Numbered from the stretch's first letter, positions 52,562-62,169 are shown. The stretch is DNA of 64,000 bases from Metabacillus bambusae (GCF_017497975.1 NZ_JAGDEL010000008.1:124001-188000), one strand, 5' to 3'. The notes: generated by a model not told the origin, from the sequence alone. Numbers and translations: made by a program.

Positions 52562-53026
52562 ATGGGACAAGCAATTGTAAAGGAAAAACAACAAAATAAT
52601 AAATTAATAAAAGGTATGATCATAGGTGGTGTGGTAGGTGGTGTTCTCACTCTAATTGATCGAAATACAAGAAGTGCTGTAGCGACAAAAGCCGTTGATA
52701 TAAAGGATTCTTCCAAAAATATTATCATGCATGTGAAAGAGAATCCGGGTGAAGTAAAGGAGCAACTACTCGAACAGGTAAAACAAGCAACAGATACTTT
52801 AAAACATACCATCCAAGAAGCAAAGAATTTGGCTGAACGAATCAATCGTGATGTTATAAAGGAAGCAAAGGAAATCTCACATGAAGCAGTTTCTTTAGCA
52901 GAGGATACAAAGGAGGAATACTTAGACCTCCAATCAAATGTTAAGGATACTAGCTCCAAGCTAACTGAATCTACAAATAAACCGCAAACACAGGCTGAGC
53001 TAAATGCAAACTTACATTCATATTAA
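52562..53026 (+). CDS. YtxH-like stress protein
   Basis: A 154-residue protein: N-terminal glycine-zipper helix (KGMIIGGVVGGVLTLID) and long amphipathic helices rich in Lys, Glu and Ala (KEQLLEQVKQATDTLKHTIQ), a layout found in YtxH and LEA-like general-stress proteins. It has an AAAGGAGG ribosome site and a sigma-B-like promoter, and is followed by a DUF3243 gene after 25 bases. Confidence 0.75.
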   Translation: MGQAIVKEKQQNNKLIKGMIIGGVVGGVLTLIDRNTRSAVATKAVDIKDSSKNIIMHVKENPGEVKEQLLEQVKQATDTLKHTIQEAKNLAERINRDVIKEAKEISHEAVSLAEDTKEEYLDLQSNVKDTSSKLTESTNKPQTQAELNANLHSY

Positions 53027-53051
53027 CTAGCATAAAAAAGGAGGGCTAATC

Positions 53052-53381
53052 ATGGATCATCAAAATGAAGTCGAGCATTCAGCCCACATTAATAAGGTTG
53101 AAAGAGCAGTGAATGGTATAGGACAAGAAAAAAAGCAAGAAATCCTCGCCAATTTTGAATCATTTAAAGAATTCCTAGGCAAAAAGGTAGCGATGGGAAA
53201 AAAGATGGGATTAACTGAAGAACAGTTGGCACTAGCAACACAAAAGGTAGCGGACTTCTTAGCAGAACACGAATACCCACGAAACCGAGAGGAGAAGCTT
53301 CTTCAAGAGCTTTGGAGAGCAGGTTCTGATGACGAACGACATATGCTTTCACATATGTTAATTAAACTGGTGAGATATTGA
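53052..53381 (+). CDS. DUF3243-family protein
   Basis: A 109-residue protein whose central part (FKEFLGKKVAMGKKMGLTEE, LALATQKVADFLAEHEYPRN) matches the DUF3243 family (B. subtilis YmfJ type), followed by a helical acidic end. AAAAGGAGGG precedes the ATG. It is probably cotranscribed with the YtxH-like gene under stress. Function unknown. Confidence 0.82.
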   Translation: MDHQNEVEHSAHINKVERAVNGIGQEKKQEILANFESFKEFLGKKVAMGKKMGLTEEQLALATQKVADFLAEHEYPRNREEKLLQELWRAGSDDERHMLSHMLIKLVRY

Positions 53382-53410
53382 GTACACAATAAAATATAAA
53401 AAAGATAGGA

Positions 53411-53445
53411 GAAAAGAGGCTGACTTTAGATGTTAGCCTCTTTTC
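53411..53445 (+). terminator. Terminator of the stress pair
   Basis: GAAAAGAGGCT and AGCCTCTTTTC form an 11-bp stem with a 12-base loop; the T-run lies within the 3' arm. Confidence 0.7.
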
Positions 53446-53463
53446 AATAGAGACGGAGGAAAA

Positions 53464-54897
53464 ATGAAAGCTATATTAAAAAGAAAGAGTACTTGGATGA
53501 TTCTCTTTTTAGTCATGTTATTATCCAGTGTAAGTCTCTACCATAGCAACAAACCATTACCAAAGGGTATTTCATACGAAAGTCAAACCTATATGGTTGA
53601 TAATGTGAATTTTTTATATGATTTAAGCTATAAGGATGCTCAAAATAATACGATTTATGAACAGGAGATTTTTCAGGAATTTTATAAATTGATTGGGGAA
53701 GCAGAGGAATTTATCGTATTGGATATGTTTCTTTTTAACGGATTTGCAGATGGAGAGCGAAAATATCCAGCTATTAGTGAAACATTAACAACTAATATCC
53801 TCGAGCAAATAAAAAAGAAACCGAATTTACAAGTGTATTTGCTTACAGACGAAATAAATACCACTTATAATTCACATAAACTAGAGCATATTGAAGCATT
53901 AAAAGAGCATGGTGTACAGGTTATATTTACTGATTTAAATAAATTAAGAGATCCAAATCCAATATATTCCGGTCTTTGGAGAGTAGCTTTCAAATGGTTT
54001 GGACAAGAAGGAAATGGTTGGTTACCTAATCCGATAGCAAAGTCAGCCCCAGAAGTTACGTTAAGATCATATTTAAAACTTTTGAATATAAAAGCAAATC
54101 ATCGAAAGGTCATTGCCACAGAGGATGCAGCGATTATTTCGTCAGCAAATGCTCATGATGCAAGTGGTTATCATTCTAATATTGCTTTTAAGGTAAACGG
54201 CAATATAATTGGTGATGTGCTTAATACAGAACAAGCAGTAGCAAAGTTTTCGGGTGGGGGTATACTTCCTAAATGGAAGGAAGAAGATCATCGTAAAGGT
54301 AAGATTAGACTTCAGTTAGTGACAGAAGGGAAAATCGAAGAGAATATCATTGATGAGATCAAATCGACAGAAAAGGGAGATATAATTTGGCTAGCGATGT
54401 TCTATTTAGCTGACACAGATGTTCTAAAAGAATTAAAACATGCTGCTTCCAAACGAGATGTAAAAATCAAAATGATCCTTGATCCAAATCAAAATGCGTT
54501 CGGATCTGAAAAAATGGGCTTACCAAATTTACCTGTAGCTGCAGAGCTAACCCAATTAGCTGAAAAGAACATTGAAATTCGTTGGTATCATACTGGGGAA
54601 GAACAGTTCCATTCTAAATTATTGTATATAGAGAAACAAAAGGAAGCAGTAGTTATTGGTGGATCCGCAAATTTTACTGAGAGAAATTTAAATAACTATA
54701 ATCTTGAGACAGATGTAAAGATAAAAGCCTCAAATCAAGAAGAAGTTATTCAAGAAATAGATTCCTATTTCCATCGTTTATGGAAAAATGAAAATGGAGA
54801 ATATACAGTTGATTATAAGCATTATCAAGATCAATTGCCTGTAGTTAAATATATTCTATATCTGATTCAGAAGCTTTTTCGTTTCACAACCTACTAA
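53464..54897 (+). CDS. Phospholipase-D-like protein (cardiolipin synthase type)
   Basis: A 477-residue membrane-anchored protein: one N-terminal helix (TWMILFLVMLLSSVSLYH) and two PLD domains. The catalytic repeats are NHRKVIATEDAAIISSAN and FHSKLLYIEKQKEAVVIGGS then AN. In both, the Asp of HxKx4D is Glu. The His-Lys pairs remain. It lacks the extra helices of standard cardiolipin synthases. It may act on phospholipids, but the Glu substitutions make activity uncertain. Confidence 0.8.
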   Translation: MKAILKRKSTWMILFLVMLLSSVSLYHSNKPLPKGISYESQTYMVDNVNFLYDLSYKDAQNNTIYEQEIFQEFYKLIGEAEEFIVLDMFLFNGFADGERKYPAISETLTTNILEQIKKKPNLQVYLLTDEINTTYNSHKLEHIEALKEHGVQVIFTDLNKLRDPNPIYSGLWRVAFKWFGQEGNGWLPNPIAKSAPEVTLRSYLKLLNIKANHRKVIATEDAAIISSANAHDASGYHSNIAFKVNGNIIGDVLNTEQAVAKFSGGGILPKWKEEDHRKGKIRLQLVTEGKIEENIIDEIKSTEKGDIIWLAMFYLADTDVLKELKHAASKRDVKIKMILDPNQNAFGSEKMGLPNLPVAAELTQLAEKNIEIRWYHTGEEQFHSKLLYIEKQKEAVVIGGSANFTERNLNNYNLETDVKIKASNQEEVIQEIDSYFHRLWKNENGEYTVDYKHYQDQLPVVKYILYLIQKLFRFTTY

Positions 54898-55208
54898 TTA
54901 AAAACCTCTTATTATCAGTGACTTTATACCTATGTTAATTTTGAATTTTGGTCCTTAGTACCTTTTTTTTATGGCTTCGAATATAATATGCTTTATTTAA
55001 AAGAATTGTATGATATTGTCGTTTTTTTTCATTAGTGTAAATATTAAGTCAGTATTATGAAAATTATGGATATTCCTTGACTTTAATTGTTCTTTTTGCA
55101 ATGTTTTAATTGAGTCATATTTTTATGGTTGTCTATTTAATGCCTTTTAGGAAAATAGGACAAATTTGATCTAGGCTTAAACGTGATCGTTAATTTGGAG
55201 GGTACGGA
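54898..55208. other. Intergenic region without recognised gene
   Basis: AT-rich, with a TTGACT at 55077 as a poor promoter candidate for the signalling gene. No RNA or reading frame was seen. Confidence 0.5.
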
Positions 55209-57989
55209 ATGATAGAAGAACACACGAGGTATTCACGTCTCGCACAGACTACGAAGCTGATTAATACGAAATTAGAGTTACGTGAAGTGTTAGAGCACGT
55301 TGTTACTGCCATATCTGATGAAATATTTCGATGTGATTCCGTAGGGATTTATTTACCACAGAATGATGGGACATACAGAGGTTATGTAGGAAAACCAGAA
55401 CTTTTAAATAGTATGACCCTGGATATGCTAGTAATTAATCCTGAAACCGATTTGTTAGCTAAAGAAGTACTTGAAAAGAAAGAAAGTATTTACATACCAG
55501 ACACCTCTAAGGATTCTAGGCCAGATCCTGGACCGATAAAGGCATTTAAAATGAATTCCTTATTATCTTTACCAATAAATTATGAAGATGAAGTATATGG
55601 TCTTGTTTTTTTATTTAATCATGGTGAACATATGAATTTAACGGAGGCTGAAATACAGTCAGTGGAAGCGTATGTTAATATGGCTGCGGTTGCAATTCGA
55701 AATGCGAATAATTTAACGAGAAAAGAGAATCTAATCTCGGAAAAACAATTGCTATTAGATGTGACAAGAGAACTTTCTCTATGTTCAACAATGAATGAGG
55801 TTCTTGATAAATGCTTCTATTATGTTGGAAGAGTATTAAAGAATACAAATATTGGTGCACATTTGTTAGATCCAATTGCTGGAAATCTGTTTAAACCAGC
55901 AAGTTTGAGTAAGGAAAGTGACTGGACAGAAGAAGCATGGAAGAAAACCCATAGCATTATTAAAATTGATCAAAGTACTGACCGTCTATTTCAAGAAGTA
56001 ATCCAAACAAAAAAAGCTTTATTCGTTCCAGATGTATTTTCGGATCCTCGGCCGAACCATGAGGCCTGTCGTACTTTTGGAATAAAAGGAGTGCTAATGC
56101 TTCCTATTGTAACAATGGGGAAGATTCTTGGATTACTAGCAATCGTGAATTTAGATGAGAAGGATAGGGTATATCCACAAGCAGATATTCAGCTCGCGCA
56201 ATCGATCGTTGAGGCGACTGCATCGGTACTTTCACATTTGATTTATATGGAAAAACAGGAACTAATTATAAAGGAACGGACGATAGAGCTTATTGAAAAG
56301 AATCAGGAGTTAGAGGATGTAGTTGGCGAGCTCCAAAGGTTAAGCCGTGAGAAGGAATTGATTCTTAATTCTGCTGGTGATGGAATTGTAGGACTAGATA
56401 TCGAAGGGAATATTACGTTTTGCAATCCTGCTGCGGAAACAATTTTAGGTTACATAGAGAAGGAATTAATCGGAAGATCGTATGAGTCATTCTTTTCAAA
56501 AGCAATGACGAGTATCAAACATACTTCTCTTTTAAAATGTTCCAAGGAAGCAACGATTTATACGGATGAAACCTTTATTCGCAAAGACGGTTCCAAATTC
56601 CCTGCTGAATTTGCTATCACATCTATTAAAGAAAAGCAAATGGTAATTGGCTATGTTGTCACATTTAAAGATATAACCATCAGGAAACAGATGGAGGAAA
56701 AAATAAATTATCATGCTTATTATGATAGCTTAACTAACTTACCCAATCGTCTATTATTACAGGATCGATTAAATCAAGGATTAGCTTATGCGCAGCTTCA
56801 CAAAGAACAGCTTGCTGTTTTATTCCTTGATTTAGATCGTTTTAAAACCATTAATGATACGTTAGGCCATAGCTATGGAGACTTATTACTTCAAAAGGTT
56901 GCTGAGCGTTTAAGTCATTGTGCGTATAAAGGGTGTACTGTTTCTCGTCAAGGTGGAGATGAATTTACAATTATTTTACCCATTGTTCGCTGTGAAAAAG
57001 AGGTAAAAGTTTTCTCAGAAAACGTAATAGCAGCATTTGAAGAACCTTTTGATTTAAAAGGAAATGAGATCTTTGTAAAAACAAGCATTGGAATCAGCTT
57101 GTATCCACAAGATGGTGTAGATGCAGAAGATTTAATAAAAAAGGCTGACACTGCTATGTATAAGTCAAAAGAGTTAGCTGGAAATGAATATCAATTTTAT
57201 ACATCAGCAATGGATAATCATACGCTCGAAAATGTGAAATTAGAGAATTCGTTATACAAGGCACTTGATTTCGATGAATTAAGGATTTACTACCAGCCAC
57301 AGTATGATAATAAGAATAAGCGAATCTTCGGTGTTGAGGCACTACTTCGCTGGGAGCACCGAACAAAAGGAATGATTTCCCCTGGAGAATTTATTCCACT
57401 TGCAGAGGAAACTGGCTTGATTGTTCCGATTGGTGAATGGGTACTAAGAAATGCGTGTAAGCAACTAAAAGAGTGGCAAATGAAAGGGTATCCTGAAATT
57501 ACAGTATCGGTGAATGTTTCTGCCCAGCAGTTTAATAAACCGCATTTTGTAAACATGGTAAAAGAAATCATCGATGAAACTCAATTATCACCTCATTTTT
57601 TAGAGCTTGAGCTGACAGAAAATCTAATTATTCAAAATACAGAGGAAACCTTACATAAAATGTCTAGATTAAAAGATCTAGGGATTAAGATATCAATTGA
57701 TGATTTTGGGACAGGCTATTCTTCTCTAGGTTATTTGAAGAATTTTCCGATCAATACTTTGAAAATCGATCGATCCTTTATCAAGGATGTTTGTCATGAT
57801 CCTAAAAATGCAGCGATTACCAATACAATCATTACATTAGCCCATAATTTAAACCTACATGTTATTGCTGAAGGGGTAGAGTCATTAGAACAAATTGAAT
57901 TCTTATCATTAAATGATTGTTTTCGTATACAGGGTTATTATTATTCCCGTCCTATAAAGCCTTATGATTTAGTTGAAACTTATTTTTAA
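55209..57989 (+). CDS. GAF-GAF-PAS-GGDEF-EAL signalling protein
   Basis: A 926-residue cytoplasmic c-di-GMP protein. GAF 1 is at about residues 15-165, GAF 2 at about 180-345, then a coiled coil, a PAS domain at about 388-500 (SAGDGIVGLDIEGNITFCNPAAE), GGDEF at 505-665 with an intact GGDEF motif at 582-586, and EAL at 680-925 with EALLRWEH at about 710. Metal-site residues of EAL (ELELTENLI, IDDFGTGYSSLGYLKNFPI) are present. Both catalytic domains look active, so it could make and degrade c-di-GMP, with GAF/PAS ligand control. It has GGAGGG upstream of the ATG. No membrane segment. Confidence 0.93.
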   Translation: MIEEHTRYSRLAQTTKLINTKLELREVLEHVVTAISDEIFRCDSVGIYLPQNDGTYRGYVGKPELLNSMTLDMLVINPETDLLAKEVLEKKESIYIPDTSKDSRPDPGPIKAFKMNSLLSLPINYEDEVYGLVFLFNHGEHMNLTEAEIQSVEAYVNMAAVAIRNANNLTRKENLISEKQLLLDVTRELSLCSTMNEVLDKCFYYVGRVLKNTNIGAHLLDPIAGNLFKPASLSKESDWTEEAWKKTHSIIKIDQSTDRLFQEVIQTKKALFVPDVFSDPRPNHEACRTFGIKGVLMLPIVTMGKILGLLAIVNLDEKDRVYPQADIQLAQSIVEATASVLSHLIYMEKQELIIKERTIELIEKNQELEDVVGELQRLSREKELILNSAGDGIVGLDIEGNITFCNPAAETILGYIEKELIGRSYESFFSKAMTSIKHTSLLKCSKEATIYTDETFIRKDGSKFPAEFAITSIKEKQMVIGYVVTFKDITIRKQMEEKINYHAYYDSLTNLPNRLLLQDRLNQGLAYAQLHKEQLAVLFLDLDRFKTINDTLGHSYGDLLLQKVAERLSHCAYKGCTVSRQGGDEFTIILPIVRCEKEVKVFSENVIAAFEEPFDLKGNEIFVKTSIGISLYPQDGVDAEDLIKKADTAMYKSKELAGNEYQFYTSAMDNHTLENVKLENSLYKALDFDELRIYYQPQYDNKNKRIFGVEALLRWEHRTKGMISPGEFIPLAEETGLIVPIGEWVLRNACKQLKEWQMKGYPEITVSVNVSAQQFNKPHFVNMVKEIIDETQLSPHFLELELTENLIIQNTEETLHKMSRLKDLGIKISIDDFGTGYSSLGYLKNFPINTLKIDRSFIKDVCHDPKNAAITNTIITLAHNLNLHVIAEGVESLEQIEFLSLNDCFRIQGYYYSRPIKPYDLVETYF

Positions 57990-58037
57990 TTTAATAATTT
58001 TGTTGTTTCATTCTCAACCGAACGGGAGGCGTTAAAG

Positions 58038-59678
58038 GTGAAAGCAATACGTGGAGTTCTTAATTATTTAAGAAATGGTGGAGTAAAATATGTCTTTGGA
58101 ATACCTGCAGGCTCTGTAAATGCCTTTTTTGATGAACTATATGACATCCCAGAAATGACACCGATTGTTACAAAGCATGAGGGTGCGGCATCTTATATGG
58201 CGGCAGCTTATGCAAAATACTCAGAGTCTTTAAGCGTTTGTATTGGTTGTAGTGGACCTGGAGGCACAAACTTAGTCACAGGTGCTGCAAATGCAATGCG
58301 GGAGCATTTACCAATATTATTTTTGACAGGTGCTGTGCCAGTTCATACAAATGGACTTAATGCATCACAGGAATTAAATGCGCAGCCGATATATGAGTCA
58401 GTGACAAAATATAGTGTAACAGTTAAGAATTCAAGCGAACTATTGGCTACGATTGTAAAAGCAGTTGAAATTGCTTTAACAGGAATACCTGGCCCAGTTC
58501 ATGTAGCAGTTCCAATCGATGTACAGCTTAATTTAATAGATGATACTGATATTCCAGCTTTTCCAATCGTGAAGAAACAATCGCCTGATTTAGAGGTTAT
58601 TAACAAAGTAGTAGAGAAAATTACTACACATCAGGATGGAATTATTTTTGTCGGACAAGGGGCGAGTGGTGCAGTAAACCAAGTCATTGAATTGGCTGAA
58701 TTGTTGAATATGTCGATCCTAACTACTCCTCAAGCGAAGGGATTAATTAGGAATGATCATCCATTATTTAAAGGAGTATTTGGCTTTGCAGGTCATGAGG
58801 AAGCATCAAGCTTAGTTAATGAAGGAAGCGGAGATACTCTTCTTGTTATTGGATCAAGTCTAGGGGAAACCGCAACTAATAACTGGAATTCTAATTTAAC
58901 AAAAAATCGTTATGTTATTCAAGTAGATATTGATGAGTCAGTGTTTAATAGAAAGTACCATGTTGATCTACCTGTAGTTGGGGATGCAAAACTTAGCCTA
59001 CATGCGCTCATAACAGAAGTGAAAAAAAGAATTACAGATAAGCATATTTATTCTTATAGAGAACAGCCATTTGAAGATGATCAAGATATGAAAGAGTTTA
59101 ATAGTCAGAATGTATTAGTCGCTCTGCAAAAGCTGTTACCAGAAACGACACGATATACAATTGATATTGGTGAGTTTATGTCTTATGTGATCCATTATAT
59201 GCATGTTAAAGCTCCACACACGTTTGATATTAATGTGCACTTTGGTGCCATGGGTACAGGAATTGGTTCTGCAATAGGAAGTAAGCTAGCTGAACCAGAA
59301 AGAGACGTAGTTTGTATAACAGGTGATGGCTGTTTTTTCATGCATGGAATGGAAATTTTGACGGCAAAGGAATATCAGCTTCCAATCGTATTTGTTGTCA
59401 TGAACAATGCGCGTTTAGGAATGGTTTACCATGGTCATAACCTACAATATCAACGGTCACATTCCCGATTTGAACAGCAACCGGTTAGTATCTCTGCTAT
59501 GGCTGATTCCTTAGGGGTTCGAAGTGCTCGTGTTCAACGATTAGACGATATAACTCCTGAACTAATCGATTTGCTTCGATTAGAAAATGGACCAGTTGTT
59601 TTAGAGGTTGAATTAGTTGATCACAACATCCCACCGATGGGAGATCGTGTGAAATTTCTTTCTTCATTTGGAAAGTAA
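58038..59678 (+). CDS. Thiamine-diphosphate-dependent enzyme (acetolactate synthase-like)
   Basis: A 546-residue protein of the pyruvate-decarboxylase/acetolactate-synthase family: the activating Glu in VTKHEGAASYMAAAYAK, a central FAD/nucleotide-like domain and the ThDP motif GDGCFFMHGMEILTAKEY to NN. It lacks an adjoining small subunit, so it is not obviously IlvB. Pyruvate oxidase (YdaP) or AlsS-like roles are possible. The start is GTG with GGGAGG 8 bases upstream. Confidence 0.85.
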   Translation: MKAIRGVLNYLRNGGVKYVFGIPAGSVNAFFDELYDIPEMTPIVTKHEGAASYMAAAYAKYSESLSVCIGCSGPGGTNLVTGAANAMREHLPILFLTGAVPVHTNGLNASQELNAQPIYESVTKYSVTVKNSSELLATIVKAVEIALTGIPGPVHVAVPIDVQLNLIDDTDIPAFPIVKKQSPDLEVINKVVEKITTHQDGIIFVGQGASGAVNQVIELAELLNMSILTTPQAKGLIRNDHPLFKGVFGFAGHEEASSLVNEGSGDTLLVIGSSLGETATNNWNSNLTKNRYVIQVDIDESVFNRKYHVDLPVVGDAKLSLHALITEVKKRITDKHIYSYREQPFEDDQDMKEFNSQNVLVALQKLLPETTRYTIDIGEFMSYVIHYMHVKAPHTFDINVHFGAMGTGIGSAIGSKLAEPERDVVCITGDGCFFMHGMEILTAKEYQLPIVFVVMNNARLGMVYHGHNLQYQRSHSRFEQQPVSISAMADSLGVRSARVQRLDDITPELIDLLRLENGPVVLEVELVDHNIPPMGDRVKFLSSFGK

Positions 59679-59733
59679 TCGTTTAACGTTTTTTTTCACA
59701 AACATCTTAATAAAGGAATTTTCTAATAGAAAG

Positions 59734-59777
59734 TGCTGACATGAACGTGATTTGCCACATGCATGTCAGCATTTTTT
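59734..59777 (+). terminator. Terminator of the ThDP-enzyme gene
   Basis: TGCTGACATG and CATGTCAGCA form a 10-bp stem with an 18-base loop and TTTTTTC. Confidence 0.85.
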
Positions 59778-59779
59778 CG

Positions 59780-59841
59780 TAGGAAATTATAAAATTCTTT
59801 TACTGTGGATAAGCTTTGACATTCCAACTCCAGTGCCTAGT
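59780..59841. repeat. Fragment of the dispersed repeat seen at 34239
   Basis: The bases AGGAAATTATAAAATTCTTT to TGTGGATAAG recur here with one difference, again directly after a terminator, followed by a decayed copy of the GCGCCTAG part (CCAGTGCCTAG). Confidence 0.7.
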
Positions 59842-59888
59842 AAATTTCACACCCCTTATACGCGATTAGTCAACATCGAAGTCTTGAG

Positions 59889-60497
59889 CTATTGTTTTTT
59901 TGATTCCATCTTTGGTTTTAAAAAGAGTTCAGCTTCAATGATATATCGCTGTGGTGCCGGGCCAATAAAGGTAAAGGGATAGCAAGTTATTAATGTTAAT
60001 GTGTGTCTTGGCTTAGGTACAATGACTGTATTATCATCATTATCAACAATACGAATTTTTTTGATCTTATATATGTAATATGTACTAGACCTCTCGACAA
60101 TAAGTTTATCACCTACTACTAATTGATCGAGATGTCGAAAAAAGGTATCCCGATGACCTGCAAGTACAGAGTTGCTTGCTTCGCCAGGTAAAGCCGTACC
60201 TCTAATATGACCAATGCCTTTTTTTAAAATCGTCTCACTATCACCAAAAAAGATCGGAAAGGTTTGCTTAAGTTTAGGGATCGAAAGAGAACCTAGTTTT
60301 TCACCATCCTGAGGTATAGTAGTAACGACTGGTAGCAGGGCTTCCTTATTTTCTGATTTTGCTATAGCAATTTGTTCATCAATGTTTTCATCTGTTGAAT
60401 TTAGACCAACCCAAGTCCAGTAAGCATAATAACTAAACATACTTAAGCCAATAAAAATTAGAACAATGGACAGGTTAGGTAAAGTACGCTTAATCAC
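59889..60497 (-). CDS. Class D sortase
   Basis: A 202-residue sortase with an N-terminal anchor (IVLIFIGLSMFSYYAYWTW). The active-site His is in VLAGHRDTFFRHL, the Cys in TLTLITCYPF (TLxTC) and the Arg in APQRYIIEAEL. The start is GTG directly after the stop of the upstream gene (TAAGTG), so they are cotranslated. That upstream gene encodes a protein with an LPDTA sorting signal, the likely substrate. Confidence 0.92.
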   Translation of the reverse strand: MIKRTLPNLSIVLIFIGLSMFSYYAYWTWVGLNSTDENIDEQIAIAKSENKEALLPVVTTIPQDGEKLGSLSIPKLKQTFPIFFGDSETILKKGIGHIRGTALPGEASNSVLAGHRDTFFRHLDQLVVGDKLIVERSSTYYIYKIKKIRIVDNDDNTVIVPKPRHTLTLITCYPFTFIGPAPQRYIIEAELFLKPKMESKKQ

Positions 60498-61454
60498 TTA
60501 GTTTACCTGTTGAAATCTCTTTGAATAATGAAAGCCGATTAAGCCAATTCCAATTACCAACAAACCTAATATCATATTTACCCATAAAGATGAAGCCGTA
60601 TCTGGTAAACGATTATGGAATAGAGAAGTGAGTTCTCCTGCTAAATCACCAACCTGTGCTAATTCTATACCAGATTCAATAAGGAATTCTGAGCTAAGCA
60701 TTTCCTCTGATAGCTGCATATCTAAAAGTAATTCACCATCTGTGCTATAAAGCTGGATCAATAATTCATTCCCATATAATTCTTCCATACCCATTAGTTC
60801 CTTAAAGGTTGCAGCGGCCTCTACCCCATTTTTATCTACTAAGAAAAAGCGAAGATCAAGCTGTAAAATAGTCATCATATCTTTTAACACAGCGACCAGT
60901 TCATCTTGTTGTGCTTTTGTAAGCTCAGTTGTGTCTTCAAGCATAAAAAAAGGATCTAATCTAGAAATAATGTCTTCCATTTGTTGTTCAAGCAATGTCT
61001 CGTCAAGCTCCATAAAGTGAGTAAACAATGAATCTACTTCTGCATCTGTTAAGCCGATTAAAGCCATGAATTCCTCTAGTTCTGCCATCTCTTCGTCGTG
61101 GCCTAAATAAAAACTAATTGCAATATCGAGGTCTTCTATAAAGAAATAATCCTCTACGGATTCGCCAAACTCTGCTAATAAAGTATCTAACTCTGACCTT
61201 GTAATTTCATGTTGAAGTAATAAATCTGCCAAATTTTCATCAGTTAAAGGTGTTCCAAGCATGCTTTTAAGATCTTCAATTGTTTCAAAGTCATCAATAG
61301 CTAGCTCGTAATAGTTAAGATACTCAGTTAGATCATGATTAGTCCATCCTAATTCTGATAGTATTTGATCTACTTGAGCTTGTGGCAGTGCTGCAAAAGC
61401 TGTTTGCTGGACAATAAAAATGAATAAAAAGCTTAAGATTAATCCTTTTTTCAT
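60498..61454 (-). CDS. Acidic surface protein with LPDTA sorting signal
   Basis: A 318-residue protein: signal peptide (LILSFLFIFIVQQTAFAALP), very acidic helical repeats (Asp/Glu-rich, LSELGWTNHDLTEYLNYYEL type units with recurring 'L-x-D/E-E-V/L' patterns), and a C-terminal sorting signal RLPDTASSLWVN followed by a membrane helix (MILGLLVIGIGLIGFHY) and SKRFQQVN. LPDTA resembles the LPDTS/LPNTA motifs used by Bacillus class D sortases. It is made with the sortase, upstream of it. It corresponds to the 'processed acidic surface protein' type. Its role is unknown. Confidence 0.88.
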   Translation of the reverse strand: MKKGLILSFLFIFIVQQTAFAALPQAQVDQILSELGWTNHDLTEYLNYYELAIDDFETIEDLKSMLGTPLTDENLADLLLQHEITRSELDTLLAEFGESVEDYFFIEDLDIAISFYLGHDEEMAELEEFMALIGLTDAEVDSLFTHFMELDETLLEQQMEDIISRLDPFFMLEDTTELTKAQQDELVAVLKDMMTILQLDLRFFLVDKNGVEAAATFKELMGMEELYGNELLIQLYSTDGELLLDMQLSEEMLSSEFLIESGIELAQVGDLAGELTSLFHNRLPDTASSLWVNMILGLLVIGIGLIGFHYSKRFQQVN

Positions 61455-61779
61455 GCGTTACTTTCCTCCGATTGTTGGTTTATGCTGGTATTATTTGTGA
61501 ATTTTTTAATATTATTCTACTGGTAATAGAAAATAATAGAATGAAGTAGGAGAAGGAAAGTAAGTTTAGCGCAAGAGAGCCAAAAAGAAAAAAATGACCC
61601 GGTTGGTTTTATTTTGAGACATAAGGAAAAGTGTCAGGACAGTTTGATGAAAAGATAGAGTTATGTTGTATTTGATATAAATACATATGTCAGTGACATG
61701 AACGTTAGGGATGTAAGACAACTTTCAAATTTCTTTCATCTCACATAAAAAGATTTAAAAGGTTATTTGGGGGATGTTT
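61455..61779. other. Intergenic region without recognised gene
   Basis: Divergent spacer between the sortase substrate and the YmaF-like gene. No reading frame, RNA or clear promoter was seen. Confidence 0.55.
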
Positions 61780-62169
61780 ATGAGTTTTATAATTGGAGCA
61801 TTAAAGCCTCACCATGCCCATCGCTTTTTGGCAAAAACAACTGTTACCAAAGCCCATTATCACACAATTGAAGGCTATACAAGATCAGTAAATGGTAATA
61901 GCTTTGATCGACATATTCATATGTATCGTGGGGTTACCTCCTTTGAAAACAAACATTATCATCGTTTTTATGGGAAAACAGGTCCTGCGATCCCTTTACC
62001 AGATGGTAGTCATTATCATGAATTTGAAATGAGAACGTACTATAATTACGATGAACCACTTGAGGTAAAATTCGGCGGGGTAAAATATGGTGATCCGAAT
62101 CGGCCTAAGCACGATCATTGGTTTAAAGGGAAAACACTGGATATTGTCGGAGATGATCCTTATTTTTAA
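61780..62169 (+). CDS. YmaF-family histidine-rich protein
   Basis: About 129 residues with many His-x-His and Tyr-His pairs (KPHHAHRFLAKTTVTKAHYHT, SFDRHIHMYRGVTSFENKHY, GSHYHEFEMR, PKHDHWFKGKT), consistent with the YmaF family. The histidines suggest metal binding, probably in the cytoplasm or on the spore. The start is the ATG at 61780, with GGGGGA before it; the ATG at 61774 is within the ribosome site. Confidence 0.82.
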   Translation: MSFIIGALKPHHAHRFLAKTTVTKAHYHTIEGYTRSVNGNSFDRHIHMYRGVTSFENKHYHRFYGKTGPAIPLPDGSHYHEFEMRTYYNYDEPLEVKFGGVKYGDPNRPKHDHWFKGKTLDIVGDDPYF

